Origin: Gammaproteobacteria bacterium
GTDB taxonomy: Bacteria > Pseudomonadota > Gammaproteobacteria > GRL18
DNA length: 18,543 bases
Direction of reading: 5' to 3'
Assembly (NCBI GenBank): GCA_013139395.1
Contig: WTAX01000247.1
Span: 1-18,543, forward strand
Part shown: positions 6,849 to 14,130 of the stretch, one piece after another
Layout of the letters: each line of letters starts with the position of its first letter
How positions within the stretch are numbered: the stretch's first letter is position 1
Position numbers and translations under genes: made by a program
The notes under the pieces: generated by a model
Databases searched by the model: none
What the model saw: only the letters and a program-made list of their open reading frames with translations
Told to the model about the DNA's origin: nothing

Positions 6849-7962
6849 CTGAAAATAGTTTCTGAAAACACAATTTACCTAATGCATCAAAGTCAACCCC
6901 GCCGCAGGCTTCATAAACCGTGATATTTTGAAATACATCTAAGTAACTCTTCTCATTCAGGGTGCTTGTATGCTGATATAAATCGCCATTATCATATTGA
7001 TAAAAAGGACCCGGAGGCTTCATAATAGCGGCTAATAAGTCTTTGCGTTGACTAAGATTGACTGCAGTTAATGTGACCGGATCTGTTGAATCATGTTGCC
7101 AGTTCAAAACAACAAAGTGTTTTATATTACTTTGATATTGAACTTTGTCCGGGCCATATATTTCACTAATAAACACATCATATTTTTCTTCGAGGGCCCA
7201 CAGTTTTTTGTTCGGGAGTTGTTTTAATTCATCACGTTGTTGCTTAGTGATGAGGTGTTTTAGCATAGGATTGTGAATAATTGTACCAGGGTTAATACGT
7301 GGTAGTTTGGGGATACCAAATGCTAATGTTTTTTCTGCTGAAATTTTTTTCAAGAAGAGACGATCGTTTGATAAAAAACGAGTATTTGATTGCGCCAGCA
7401 TATGCAGCATTAGTGTTGATTTACCACCACCGGAAAAACCTGCCAGGCCTAGAGCGTGTTCGGATGATTTGTTTTTTATAACTAATCCGGCTGCATGACA
7501 AACTACTGCCTGTTGGTTTTGAACAAATGTCATATATTGAGCGTTGATGAAATTAATAATTTGATCTTTATTCTTGAGACACTCTCCGGCAGCGATTAGA
7601 TGAGTACGGCTTTGCAAAAAAATCATATTGGTTCGCACTTTCTTCAAAATACGAGCGCCTGGTATGTCATATATCATATCTTTACGTGCTTTTTTATTAC
7701 TTGCTCTGATCCAATTTTTATAATTGATGTCCAGATCGGGTACTTTTCTTTCTATGGCAATAATTTCAATATGTGCATTGATAGTGTCGGGTTGGATAAT
7801 ATCCTTAAAATAATATCGACACCAATCAAGTAATGATTCTGAATTGGAACGAATAGTAACAGCAAACTGGTTAATGTTCAGCATAATAGTCGTAGTACTT
7901 AATGTGCTGCCACCGATCAAAATATCGGCTATATGTTGAGGTGTTTGTAATGCTAAAGTCAT
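6838..7962 (-). CDS. HprK-related kinase B
   Basis: Protein of 374 aa resembling HPr kinase/phosphorylase in its ATP-binding core and matching the HprK-related kinase B type of the so-called GAK cluster. Landmarks: CHAAGLVI (155-162) before the nucleotide site, a P-loop GFSGGGKST (175-183), LSNDR (197-201), and the strongly conserved-looking block FGIPKLPRINPGTI (215-228), then EEKYDVFI and a final catalytic-region C terminus. The N-terminal 140 residues form a distinct domain with no name I can give. True HprK phosphorylates HPr on serine; the substrate of this relative is not established. The other GAK members (ATP-grasp, CofD-like proteins) are not in the window. A Pho-box-like site lies about 110 bases upstream. 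The ATG at 7962 has only a weak ribosome binding site. Confidence 0.85.
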   Translation of the reverse strand: MTLALQTPQHIADILIGGSTLSTTTIMLNINQFAVTIRSNSESLLDWCRYYFKDIIQPDTINAHIEIIAIERKVPDLDINYKNWIRASNKKARKDMIYDIPGARILKKVRTNMIFLQSRTHLIAAGECLKNKDQIINFINAQYMTFVQNQQAVVCHAAGLVIKNKSSEHALGLAGFSGGGKSTLMLHMLAQSNTRFLSNDRLFLKKISAEKTLAFGIPKLPRINPGTIIHNPMLKHLITKQQRDELKQLPNKKLWALEEKYDVFISEIYGPDKVQYQSNIKHFVVLNWQHDSTDPVTLTAVNLSQRKDLLAAIMKPPGPFYQYDNGDLYQHTSTLNEKSYLDVFQNITVYEACGGVDFDALGKLCFQKLFSESP

Positions 7963-8071
7963 GAATTTACTTTTTATCTCAAATGTATTTTTATTAACTC
8001 ATTGTTTTTATTCTTGTCTTGCATATCAACAGGCTATGAATGCATCAATTAACATAACATAATAACAAAAG

Positions 8072-8089
8072 ATGACTATCGTGTGACAG
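8072..8089 (-). promoter_or_regulatory. Candidate Pho box upstream of HprK-related kinase
   Basis: On the minus strand CTGTCAC-ACGA-TAGTCAT matches the 7-4-7 PhoB box (CTGTCAT-N4-CTGTCAT) at 11 of 14 positions. Hexamers that could act as -10 follow: TATTAT 7 bases and TATGTT 11 bases downstream. The arrangement is similar to the stronger box before pstS. It lies in the 335-base gap between the kinase and phoU; the rest of that gap is AT-rich DNA and the element at 8136-8300. Confidence 0.45.
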
Positions 8090-8135
8090 TTATTTCTGAA
8101 AAATAATATTTATATTATAGTGCTTGTGTACGGGC

Positions 8136-8300
8136 TTAGGGTCGCGGAAATAAAGATTCATCCCATCCAGCTTGTCTTTTTGTCCAGATTTGTCGTTGTA
8201 TCAAAGGTTGCGTAGAACGACTATGCGCCCTTTAATACGCCTAAAATCTGAACAAAATATCTGCGCTATATGGGACAAATCTTTTTTTCCGAGACCCTTA
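8136..8300. mobile_element. MITE-like palindrome flanked by TTA, ending at the phoU stop
   Basis: Two arms of about 80 bases are complementary almost throughout. The left arm begins GGGTCGCGGAAATAAAGATT (8139) and the complement of the right arm begins GGGTCTCGGAAAAAAAGATT; the match continues through TCCCAT, CAGATTT and GCGTAG to a small central loop. Directly outside both termini is TTA in direct orientation (8136-8138 and 8298-8300), consistent with a 3-base target duplication as made by some IS5-family groups (TNA targets). The right TTA is the complement of the phoU stop codon. No coding frame lies inside. Confidence 0.78.
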
Positions 8301-8948
8301 ATCAAAATTGACCACTTTACCATCTGATAAAAATACGATACTTTCAGCAATATTGGTGACTCGGTCACCTATACGTTCTATTTGATGAATGATCCATAAT
8401 TGATAAGTATAGCTGATGGCTTTAGAGGGATTACTAGTCATTAGCTTAAATACTTTATCATTTAAATTATGTTCCATAATGTCGATTTCATCATCTAATA
8501 AGGCGATTTTACTGGCTTTTTTTGCATCCTGTTCAGCATAATTAATGAGTATTTGATTTAACATAAAGATACATTTTTGTGCCATTATAAGTACTTCTGA
8601 TTCTATCTCAGGATCATTCACAATTTCTTTTTTGACTATTTTTGCTATAGATGTGGCATAGTCAGCTATGCGCTCGAGTTCTTTAGCAATACTCATATCT
8701 GCCAGTAATTCACGTAAATCTTTTGCTACAGGCTGTTGTCGGGAGATTGTTTTAATGCACTCATGTTCCACCCGGATTTCTAGCTCATTGATGACTTTGT
8801 CATTTTTTATGATTTCATCAGCAAGTACCGGATTAGATGATTTATAACAAAGCATGGCTTTTTCAATTGCCTGGCAGGTTTCATGACCCATTTTTAGTAT
8901 GTTTTTTCGTATAAGACTTTCTTCTTTAGATAAATACGTTGCCAGCAT
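8298..8948 (-). CDS. phoU: Phosphate signalling regulator PhoU
   Basis: Cytoplasmic helical protein (216 aa, close to the usual 215-240) that joins the Pst transporter to the PhoR sensor kinase and holds the Pho regulon off when phosphate is plentiful. Both three-helix bundles carry the family metal-binding signature E-x-x-R-I-x-D: KELERIADYATSIA in the N-terminal half and QIERIGDRVTNIAE near the C terminus. The LRELLADM segment is also typical. AAGGA lies about ten bases before the ATG. It is the last gene of the pst locus, 70 bases after a second, more divergent PhoU-like gene. The stop codon coincides with the edge of the palindromic element at 8136-8300. Confidence 0.92.
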   Translation of the reverse strand: MLATYLSKEESLIRKNILKMGHETCQAIEKAMLCYKSSNPVLADEIIKNDKVINELEIRVEHECIKTISRQQPVAKDLRELLADMSIAKELERIADYATSIAKIVKKEIVNDPEIESEVLIMAQKCIFMLNQILINYAEQDAKKASKIALLDDEIDIMEHNLNDKVFKLMTSNPSKAISYTYQLWIIHQIERIGDRVTNIAESIVFLSDGKVVNFD

Positions 8949-9018
8949 AATGTTTTGTCCTTATTATATTTTTTATTTTTTTTGTAAGTGGTTTGGTTGT
9001 TATTGAGTATTCAGAGTG

Positions 9019-9696
9019 TTAATTAGTAAATTTACTGATTTCTCCACCTACTTTGGCATAGTGCATTAAGTTTGCAATGTTGAGAGCTCTATCGGCTATT
9101 TTTTCAAGACGACGCAGTGCCTCCATAATATCCTGATATTCTTTTGATAAGTGTAGTTCATTGTTGATTTTCTTTAATAAGCTCTTTTCAATAATTTTAT
9201 ACAAATCATCATTTTTACTTTCTTCAATGACTACCAGTTTATAATGTTCATTAACAGATTCTTTATCATCGAGTTCAAACAGTTTTAGTGCATGGGTTAA
9301 TGCATTGACTGATGATTTTTGTAATGGTATTGCATATTCAAGAATAAAGTCTTTGTCGATTTCATCAGATAACGCATTTGGAAAATCACGAATGAAAGAA
9401 TTAGCACTATTTGCAATACGATCAAATTCATTGGTGATCTTCAAAAAAGCAACTAATTCTCTTAAATCCCTGGCTTCAGGTGTGTAAAGTGCAAAAACAT
9501 TAATGATTAAATTATCAATTTTATCAATGCTGGTATAACGTTCTTTTTTAGTTATTTTTTCTATTTCATTAAGAGTACAGGTATCGCAACTTTCTAATGA
9601 TTCCAGAATAAACTGGTTCATAGTCAGTGTTGTCATGCCTAATTTTATGACTTCATTTAAAATCGTATTAAGTTTTTCTTTTTCTGTTGGTAGCAT
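9019..9696 (-). CDS. Second, divergent PhoU-family protein
   Basis: Helical protein of 225 aa with PhoU organisation. The central segment EARDLRELVAFLKITNEFDRIANSA corresponds to the first PhoU bundle but has Asn where the metal-binding Asp of E-x-x-R-I-x-D is expected. The second motif, LRRLEKIADRALNIANL, is intact. Two cysteines (CDTC, about residues 37-40) near the N terminus are unusual for PhoU. The ATG overlaps the pstB stop codon by one base (TAATG), with GGCAGG upstream, so translation is probably coupled to pstB. It could be a partner or modulator of the downstream PhoU or act on another transporter. Family assignment is fairly firm; the separate role is unknown. Confidence 0.82.
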   Translation of the reverse strand: MLPTEKEKLNTILNEVIKLGMTTLTMNQFILESLESCDTCTLNEIEKITKKERYTSIDKIDNLIINVFALYTPEARDLRELVAFLKITNEFDRIANSANSFIRDFPNALSDEIDKDFILEYAIPLQKSSVNALTHALKLFELDDKESVNEHYKLVVIEESKNDDLYKIIEKSLLKKINNELHLSKEYQDIMEALRRLEKIADRALNIANLMHYAKVGGEISKFTN

Positions 9697-10517
9697 TATC
9701 CATACCTGCCTGTAATATAATCTTCAGTTTTCTTTTTGCCCGGATTAATAAAAATGGTTTCTGTATCTGCGTATTCAATTAAGTCACCCATATGAAAAAA
9801 TGCAGTATAATCGGCAACCCGTCCTGCCTGCTGCATATTATGAGTAACAGTAATAATGGCGTATTTTTCTTTTAAATCCAGCATGAGTGTTTCAATTTTT
9901 TCTGTAGAAAGAGGATCCAGTGCTGAAGTGGGCTCATCCATTAAGATAACATCAGGTTCTACTGCAATGGTTCGAGCAATGCATAGACGTTGCTGCTGAC
10001 CGCCTGATAGTGAAGTTCCAGGCTGTGTGAGTTTATCTTTAACTTCATCCCATAAGCCTGCTTGAAGTAATGATTTTTCTACTAGCTCATCACAAATTTG
10101 GCCTTTTTTAACAATGCCATGTTTTAGTGGAGCATAAGAAACGTTATCGTAAATTGATTTTGGAAATGGATTGGGTTGTTGAAAAACCATGCCGACTCTT
10201 TTGCGAACAGAAACTTCATCAACATCTTTATCGTAAATGTTTTTACCGTCAATAATCACATCACCGTCAACTTTAACGCCATTGATTAGCTCATTCATAC
10301 GATTTAGACAACGTAAAAAGGTTGATTTACCACAGCCTGACGGGCCAATTAATGCAGTAATTTTGTTTTTATATAAATCCATGTCAATATTATGTAATGC
10401 ATGATTATCACCATAATACAGGTTCAATTTACGTACCGTTATTTTAGTTGCAGGTGACTCTTGTGATGTAAGACCATTAATTGTGCTATTGGATGAATTG
10501 TCAGGGTTATTTGTCAT
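9696..10517 (-). CDS. pstB: Phosphate ABC transporter ATPase PstB
   Basis: Cytoplasmic ATPase subunit of the high-affinity phosphate importer; ATP hydrolysis drives phosphate through PstC/PstA. From the chosen start (ATG 10517, MTNNPDNSS) the protein has 273 aa, near the family norm. Visible motifs: [12 protein letters not shown], Walker [11 protein letters not shown]-loop [18 protein letters not shown] signature LSGGQQQR, Walker [13 protein letters not shown], and the switch histidine in VTHNMQQA. The frame is open to 10583, but that extension overlaps pstA and encodes a [10 protein letters not shown] duplicate created by a 15-base DNA duplication, so it is not favoured. The start is 20 bases after the pstA stop, and the stop overlaps the next gene by one base. 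Confidence 0.95.
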   Translation of the reverse strand: MTNNPDNSSNSTINGLTSQESPATKITVRKLNLYYGDNHALHNIDMDLYKNKITALIGPSGCGKSTFLRCLNRMNELINGVKVDGDVIIDGKNIYDKDVDEVSVRKRVGMVFQQPNPFPKSIYDNVSYAPLKHGIVKKGQICDELVEKSLLQAGLWDEVKDKLTQPGTSLSGGQQQRLCIARTIAVEPDVILMDEPTSALDPLSTEKIETLMLDLKEKYAIITVTHNMQQAGRVADYTAFFHMGDLIEYADTETIFINPGKKKTEDYITGRYG

Positions 10518-10520
10518 ATT

Positions 10521-10550
10521 TTTACCATTTAACTTTTTACCATTTAACTT
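10521..10550. repeat. 15-base exact tandem duplication at the pstA/pstB junction
   Basis: On the minus strand AAGTTAAATGGTAAA occurs twice in immediate succession (10550-10536 and 10535-10521), three bases before the pstB ATG. The first unit contains the last codons and TAA stop of pstA; the second repeats them outside the gene and lengthens the leader of pstB. Confidence 0.85.
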
Positions 10551-11736
10551 CGAATTTTTTACGCAGAATAATTGCCAGGGCATTAAGTGAAATTAATATA
10601 CTTAATAGCACCATGATGCCGGCAGCCGTACGTTCCACATAAGCTCGTTCAGGCATGCCGGCCCAGGTGAATATTTGTGCCGGCATGACGGTAGCCGCTT
10701 CAAAAATTGAACCGGGACTGTCAGGAATAAAAGCAATCATACCGATAATAATCAGTGGTGCTGTTTCACCCATTGCCTGAGCTAAACCAATAATTGAACC
10801 GGTCATGATGCCCGGGAATGCCAGAGGTATGACATGATCCTGCACCACTTGTACTTTGGTAAGCCCCAGACCATAACCTGCCTGGCGAATACTGTCAGGT
10901 ACACTGCGTAATGCCGCACGAGAGCTGACAATAATAATAGGTAGTGTCATGAGAGCCAATGTAAGACCACCAACCAGTGGTGAACTCCTGGGCATACCGA
11001 AGAGGTTAATAAATACGGCCAGACCGAGTAAGCCAAAGAGTATAGAGGGGATAGCAGCTAAATTATTAATATTGACCTCAATGAATTGTGTCCAGCGATT
11101 GTCATCTGCAAATTCTTCCAGATAAACTGCAGTCATAACGCCCATGGGAAAAGCAACAACCATAGTCACTAATAAGGTTAAAATAGAACCAATTATGGAT
11201 GATTTAAGACCAGAGTTTTCAGGTATTTTTGAATCCCCCTGGGTGAAAAATATACTATTAAACTGGAGTTGAATTTTCCCCTGAGCTTTCATGTCTTCAA
11301 TAATTTTTAACTCTTTGTTTTTAATTTTGTAATAATGATCTTTCATGTATTGATCGACCTGATGGTTAACAAGTACCCATGTGGATTGTGTTGTAGCCAT
11401 TAATTCGGGCGATTCCTGCACCATTTTTGGTATATTTCTTAACCAGGCACGACTGACGATTCTACGGTATTTTTTATCAATGGCTTTTCGGGTTGAAGCA
11501 ATCGTTTGATCATTATAAGTGACGTCTATCTGCATATAGCTTTGTTGAAAGGCTGGCAGGCCTTTAGTGATCATATCGCCTAAAAAGAAGACTAAAAAAC
11601 TCAGAGCAAAGGCAATACAGGTGATGGTGAAAATTTTAAATCGCCGGGCACTCTTATGGCGTTGTGTAAGCGAAGGATCATAAAAAGGATTATCGCTCAG
11701 GTTCTTATTGTTGTTGGTATTGTTGATGTTTTTCAT
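10537..11736 (-). CDS. pstA: Phosphate ABC transporter permease PstA
   Basis: Inner-membrane channel subunit of the phosphate importer. The C-terminal half (about residues 180-399) is a typical binding-protein-dependent permease domain: [23 protein letters not shown]-like [15 protein letters not shown], and the ATPase-contact segment in [19 protein letters not shown]. The N-terminal part has one membrane segment (about 37-60) followed by a long periplasmic DUF3333-type insert (about 60-175), as in the long PstA variants, which explains the 399 aa size. ATG 11736 is chosen; a TTG four codons upstream (11748) is possible, but neither has a strong ribosome binding site. The gene begins about 25 bases after pstC. 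Confidence 0.94.
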   Translation of the reverse strand: MKNINNTNNNKNLSDNPFYDPSLTQRHKSARRFKIFTITCIAFALSFLVFFLGDMITKGLPAFQQSYMQIDVTYNDQTIASTRKAIDKKYRRIVSRAWLRNIPKMVQESPELMATTQSTWVLVNHQVDQYMKDHYYKIKNKELKIIEDMKAQGKIQLQFNSIFFTQGDSKIPENSGLKSSIIGSILTLLVTMVVAFPMGVMTAVYLEEFADDNRWTQFIEVNINNLAAIPSILFGLLGLAVFINLFGMPRSSPLVGGLTLALMTLPIIIVSSRAALRSVPDSIRQAGYGLGLTKVQVVQDHVIPLAFPGIMTGSIIGLAQAMGETAPLIIIGMIAFIPDSPGSIFEAATVMPAQIFTWAGMPERAYVERTAAGIMVLLSILISLNALAIILRKKFEVKW

Positions 11737-11760
11737 ATTGTATTTCAACTTATCTATTAA

Positions 11761-12690
11761 CTAGAGTGTATTGATTTTATATTTTTCTTTGAATTTTCTG
11801 ATGAGTGCCACAGAAATAACATTAAGTATCAGTGTGACAATAAATAATACTAAGCCCAATGCAAATGCTGAAAGAGTATCGGGAGAATCAAATTCATGAT
11901 CACCGACCAGGGCATCAACAATTCGAACCGTAACGGTGGTCATGTCTTCTAAAATATTCCAGGATAAATTGGGTCGTAAGCCAGCAGCCATGACCACAAT
12001 CATGGTTTCTCCTAAGGCTTTGGATATTCCTAATATGGTTGCTGAGATAATTCCAGGCAGAGCAGAGGGCAGGACTATATGTTTAATGGTTTCACTCATG
12101 GTCATACCAAGTGCCAGAGATGCTTTGCGTTGTGAATCAGGTACTGCCCGAATGACATCATCACTTAATGATGAAATGACGGGAATGATCATGATCCCCA
12201 TGACAATACCACTGGCTAAGGCACTGTTAAATGATGCCTGAATACCCAGCATAGAAAAAAAGTTGACAATAAAGGGAGCGACAGTAATTGCTGCAAAAAA
12301 TCCGTAAACAACGGTAGGTATACCAGCCAGAATTTCCAGTAATGGTTTGAGTTTGCTGCGTAATTTTGGTGAGGCATACTCACTCATAAAAATAGCGCTG
12401 CCTAAACCAATAGGTAGAGCAACTGCCATAGCAATAAGGGTAATAATAAATGTACCAGAAAATATGGGTAAGGCACCAAATTTACTATCGGCTACACCAG
12501 GAGACCATTCTGTGCCACTAATAAAATACCAGAAACTTCTCATTTGGAAGAATTCTATGGCTTCAAAAATAATGGAAAATAGTACACCGAATGTGGTTAA
12601 TATTGATATGCTTGCAGCAGTGATCAGACAAACTTTAATGAGCTGTTCTTTGATTTCGTTATGTCTTTTTTTTGATTCAAATGCTTTCAA
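11761..12690 (-). CDS. pstC: Phosphate ABC transporter permease PstC
   Basis: Inner-membrane partner of PstA, 309 aa, with about six membrane helices. Family features visible: EWSPGVADSKFGALPIFSGT after the first helix, LEILAGIPTVVYGFFA, and the ATPase-contact loop AVPDSQRKASLALGMTMSE, then SALPGIISATILGISKALGET. The start codon is TTG (12690), six bases after AGGG, which is a good ribosome binding site; no in-frame ATG gives a sensible N terminus. The TTG would lower translation relative to PstS. The gene is separated from pstS by 130 bases containing two hairpins, and followed 24 bases later by pstA. Confidence 0.95.
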   Translation of the reverse strand: MKAFESKKRHNEIKEQLIKVCLITAASISILTTFGVLFSIIFEAIEFFQMRSFWYFISGTEWSPGVADSKFGALPIFSGTFIITLIAMAVALPIGLGSAIFMSEYASPKLRSKLKPLLEILAGIPTVVYGFFAAITVAPFIVNFFSMLGIQASFNSALASGIVMGIMIIPVISSLSDDVIRAVPDSQRKASLALGMTMSETIKHIVLPSALPGIISATILGISKALGETMIVVMAAGLRPNLSWNILEDMTTVTVRIVDALVGDHEFDSPDTLSAFALGLVLFIVTLILNVISVALIRKFKEKYKINTL

Positions 12691-12752
12691 AAGATACCCT
12701 GTGAAATAAAAACAACGTTTATTTTTATTTCAGAACTTACATCATTAGAAAA

Positions 12753-12782
12753 GGCAAGTTACCGGATTTGTAGTAACTTGCC
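12753..12782 (-). terminator. Hairpin in the pstS-pstC gap (attenuator/mRNA stabiliser)
   Basis: A perfect ten-base stem, GGCAAGTTAC and GTAACTTGCC (12753-12762 and 12773-12782), with a ten-base loop. On the transcribed (minus) strand it is followed by TTTTCT. It sits about 40 bases past the pstS stop and 60 before the pstC start, a position where partial termination or 3' end protection would leave more pstS than pstC mRNA. Confidence 0.62.
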
Positions 12783-12799
12783 ATTACTTTCAGAAATAC

Positions 12800-12822
12800 A
12801 ATTGTCAGAACTCCAGACAATT
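12800..12822 (-). other. Small inverted repeat at the pstS stop codon
   Basis: AATTGTC and GACAATT (seven-base stem, nine-base loop) begin within the pstS TAA codon on the minus strand. There is no T run directly after it. It may act with the stronger hairpin at 12753-12782 to protect the pstS message, but could be chance. Confidence 0.3.
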
Positions 12823-13891
12823 ATTTTTTACTTAAATCTTCCAGAGTTAATTTGGTGTATTTGGCAACGCTGGCCCGGATTGCTGTCCTGCGCTCATCAG
12901 GCAATGCGATTAAACCAATTTCACTAAGAATACCTTCTGGTCCAATCATGTCTTCCTTCATAAATAATTCAACATACTTATCCATTGCTGGAACATCTTT
13001 TCTATGTGAATTTTTTGTATAGAAGAATAATGAACGTGAGATTGGATACTCACCACTTGAAATGCTTTTTGGTGTGGGCAGCACACCGTTAATTTTTGCA
13101 GCGGCTACTTTGTCATCATTTTGAATTAAGAAGCTATAACCGAAAATACCAATTGCCGCTGGATTTTTGCTCAGTTTTTGAACGATTAAGTTATCATTCT
13201 CACCAGAAGGGACATAGACGCCATCTTGTCTGACTTTGTGATATTTTTTATAGCCCTTGTTTTTAACCTTGTCTTTTTTATATAAAGAAGTGTAAACATC
13301 CATTTTCTTTGTCTGACCTTTCATGATCATGTCTTCAAATGCATCACGAGTACCAGAACTGGTTGGTGGACCATAGATAATGATTTCTCTGTCAGGCAGG
13401 CTGGAATCAATTTCATTCCATTTTTTGTATGGATTTTTAACCAGACTTTTACCATCTTTAGAAGGTACTTCTTCTGCTACTGCTAAAAGAAGGTGTTTTT
13501 TGCTTAACTCTAAGGCTTTATTGTTTTTATTTTGTGCAATGGCAATGCCGTCAAAACCAATCACTGCTTCAGTAATATCAGTGACACCATTCTTTTCACA
13601 TAATTTAAACTCTTTGCTTTTCATGCGACGTGATGCATTGGTGATATCGGGTGTATTAAGATCATTTCCCTTACAAAATAATTTCATACCGCCGCCAGAA
13701 CCTGTTGATTCTACAACAGGCGTTGGGTTTTTACTGGTTGCACCAAATTCTTCTGCTACAGAACTGGAAAACGGGTATACGGTTGAAGAACCAACAATGC
13801 GAATTTGCTCTCTGGCTTGAGCCATATTGATTGAGCTGACTACGATAGCACTTGTTGCTATTAATGACAGAGCAGATTTTTTAAATATCAT
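12821..13891 (-). CDS. pstS: Phosphate-binding periplasmic protein PstS
   Basis: High-affinity periplasmic phosphate receptor for the Pst importer. The protein (356 aa) has a signal peptide with cleavage after AQA (residue 26). The mature part begins EQIRIVGSSTVYPFSSSVAEEFG, with the phosphate-binding segments GSSTVYP, ESTGSGGGMKLFC and TSSGTRDAFED clearly visible. The two cysteines (in LFCKG and LCEKNG) suit a periplasmic disulfide. AGGAAAAG lies just before the ATG. It is the first gene of the locus, led by a strong Pho box at 13938-13955, so induction under phosphate limitation is expected. Confidence 0.96.
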   Translation of the reverse strand: MIFKKSALSLIATSAIVVSSINMAQAREQIRIVGSSTVYPFSSSVAEEFGATSKNPTPVVESTGSGGGMKLFCKGNDLNTPDITNASRRMKSKEFKLCEKNGVTDITEAVIGFDGIAIAQNKNNKALELSKKHLLLAVAEEVPSKDGKSLVKNPYKKWNEIDSSLPDREIIIYGPPTSSGTRDAFEDMIMKGQTKKMDVYTSLYKKDKVKNKGYKKYHKVRQDGVYVPSGENDNLIVQKLSKNPAAIGIFGYSFLIQNDDKVAAAKINGVLPTPKSISSGEYPISRSLFFYTKNSHRKDVPAMDKYVELFMKEDMIGPEGILSEIGLIALPDERRTAIRASVAKYTKLTLEDLSKK

Positions 13892-13923
13892 TTTCTTTTC
13901 CTATAATTTAATATCGAAATTAT

Positions 13924-13955
13924 CTTATAGGAGAAAGATTACAGCTTTATGACAA
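13924..13955 (-). promoter_or_regulatory. Pho box and -10 region of the pstS promoter
   Basis: On the minus strand TTGTCAT-AAAG-CTGTAAT (13955-13938) matches the PhoB consensus CTGTCAT-N4-CTGTCAT at 12 of 14 positions and has the typical A-rich spacer. TATAAG follows eight bases downstream, and an overlapping TAAGAT at ten bases, as expected when PhoB replaces a -35 element. The outer half (TTGTCAT) lies within a dispersed repeat that extends to 14035. Confidence 0.8.
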
Positions 13956-14035
13956 TATGAGTCCGATAATGAATGACAGGTTCTGATGCGAATAGTAAAT
14001 GAATAATGCTCACCATTTTGGAACACTTATTTAGT
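13947..14035. repeat. Family C repeat, single arm, in the pstS upstream region
   Basis: About 88 bases, from TTATGACAATATGAG to ACACTTATTTAGT, match the reverse complement of 18193-18281 with about six differences. In the full copy the arm is half of a larger palindrome; here the other arm is missing. The terminal ACTTATTTAGT is shared. The remaining stretch to the next gene (14036-14130) shows nothing recognisable. Confidence 0.8.
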
Positions 14036-14130
14036 TTCCTGAATGAGAAAAAATCTGCTAATGATAGCGTATGTAACGTCAAATAATGCTTTATTTTGTG
14101 CTGCGTGTTGGCAAATAAAAGAAAACTTCT

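Noticed and set aside
10518..10583. Longer N terminus for PstB (start at 10583)
   Set aside because: The extension overlaps pstA and consists largely of the duplicated KLNGK unit; the ATG at 10517 gives the usual family length.
13380..13820. 146-codon open frame opposite pstS
   Set aside because: It is antisense to a clearly coding gene and its translation shows no family features; long antisense frames are common opposite real genes.
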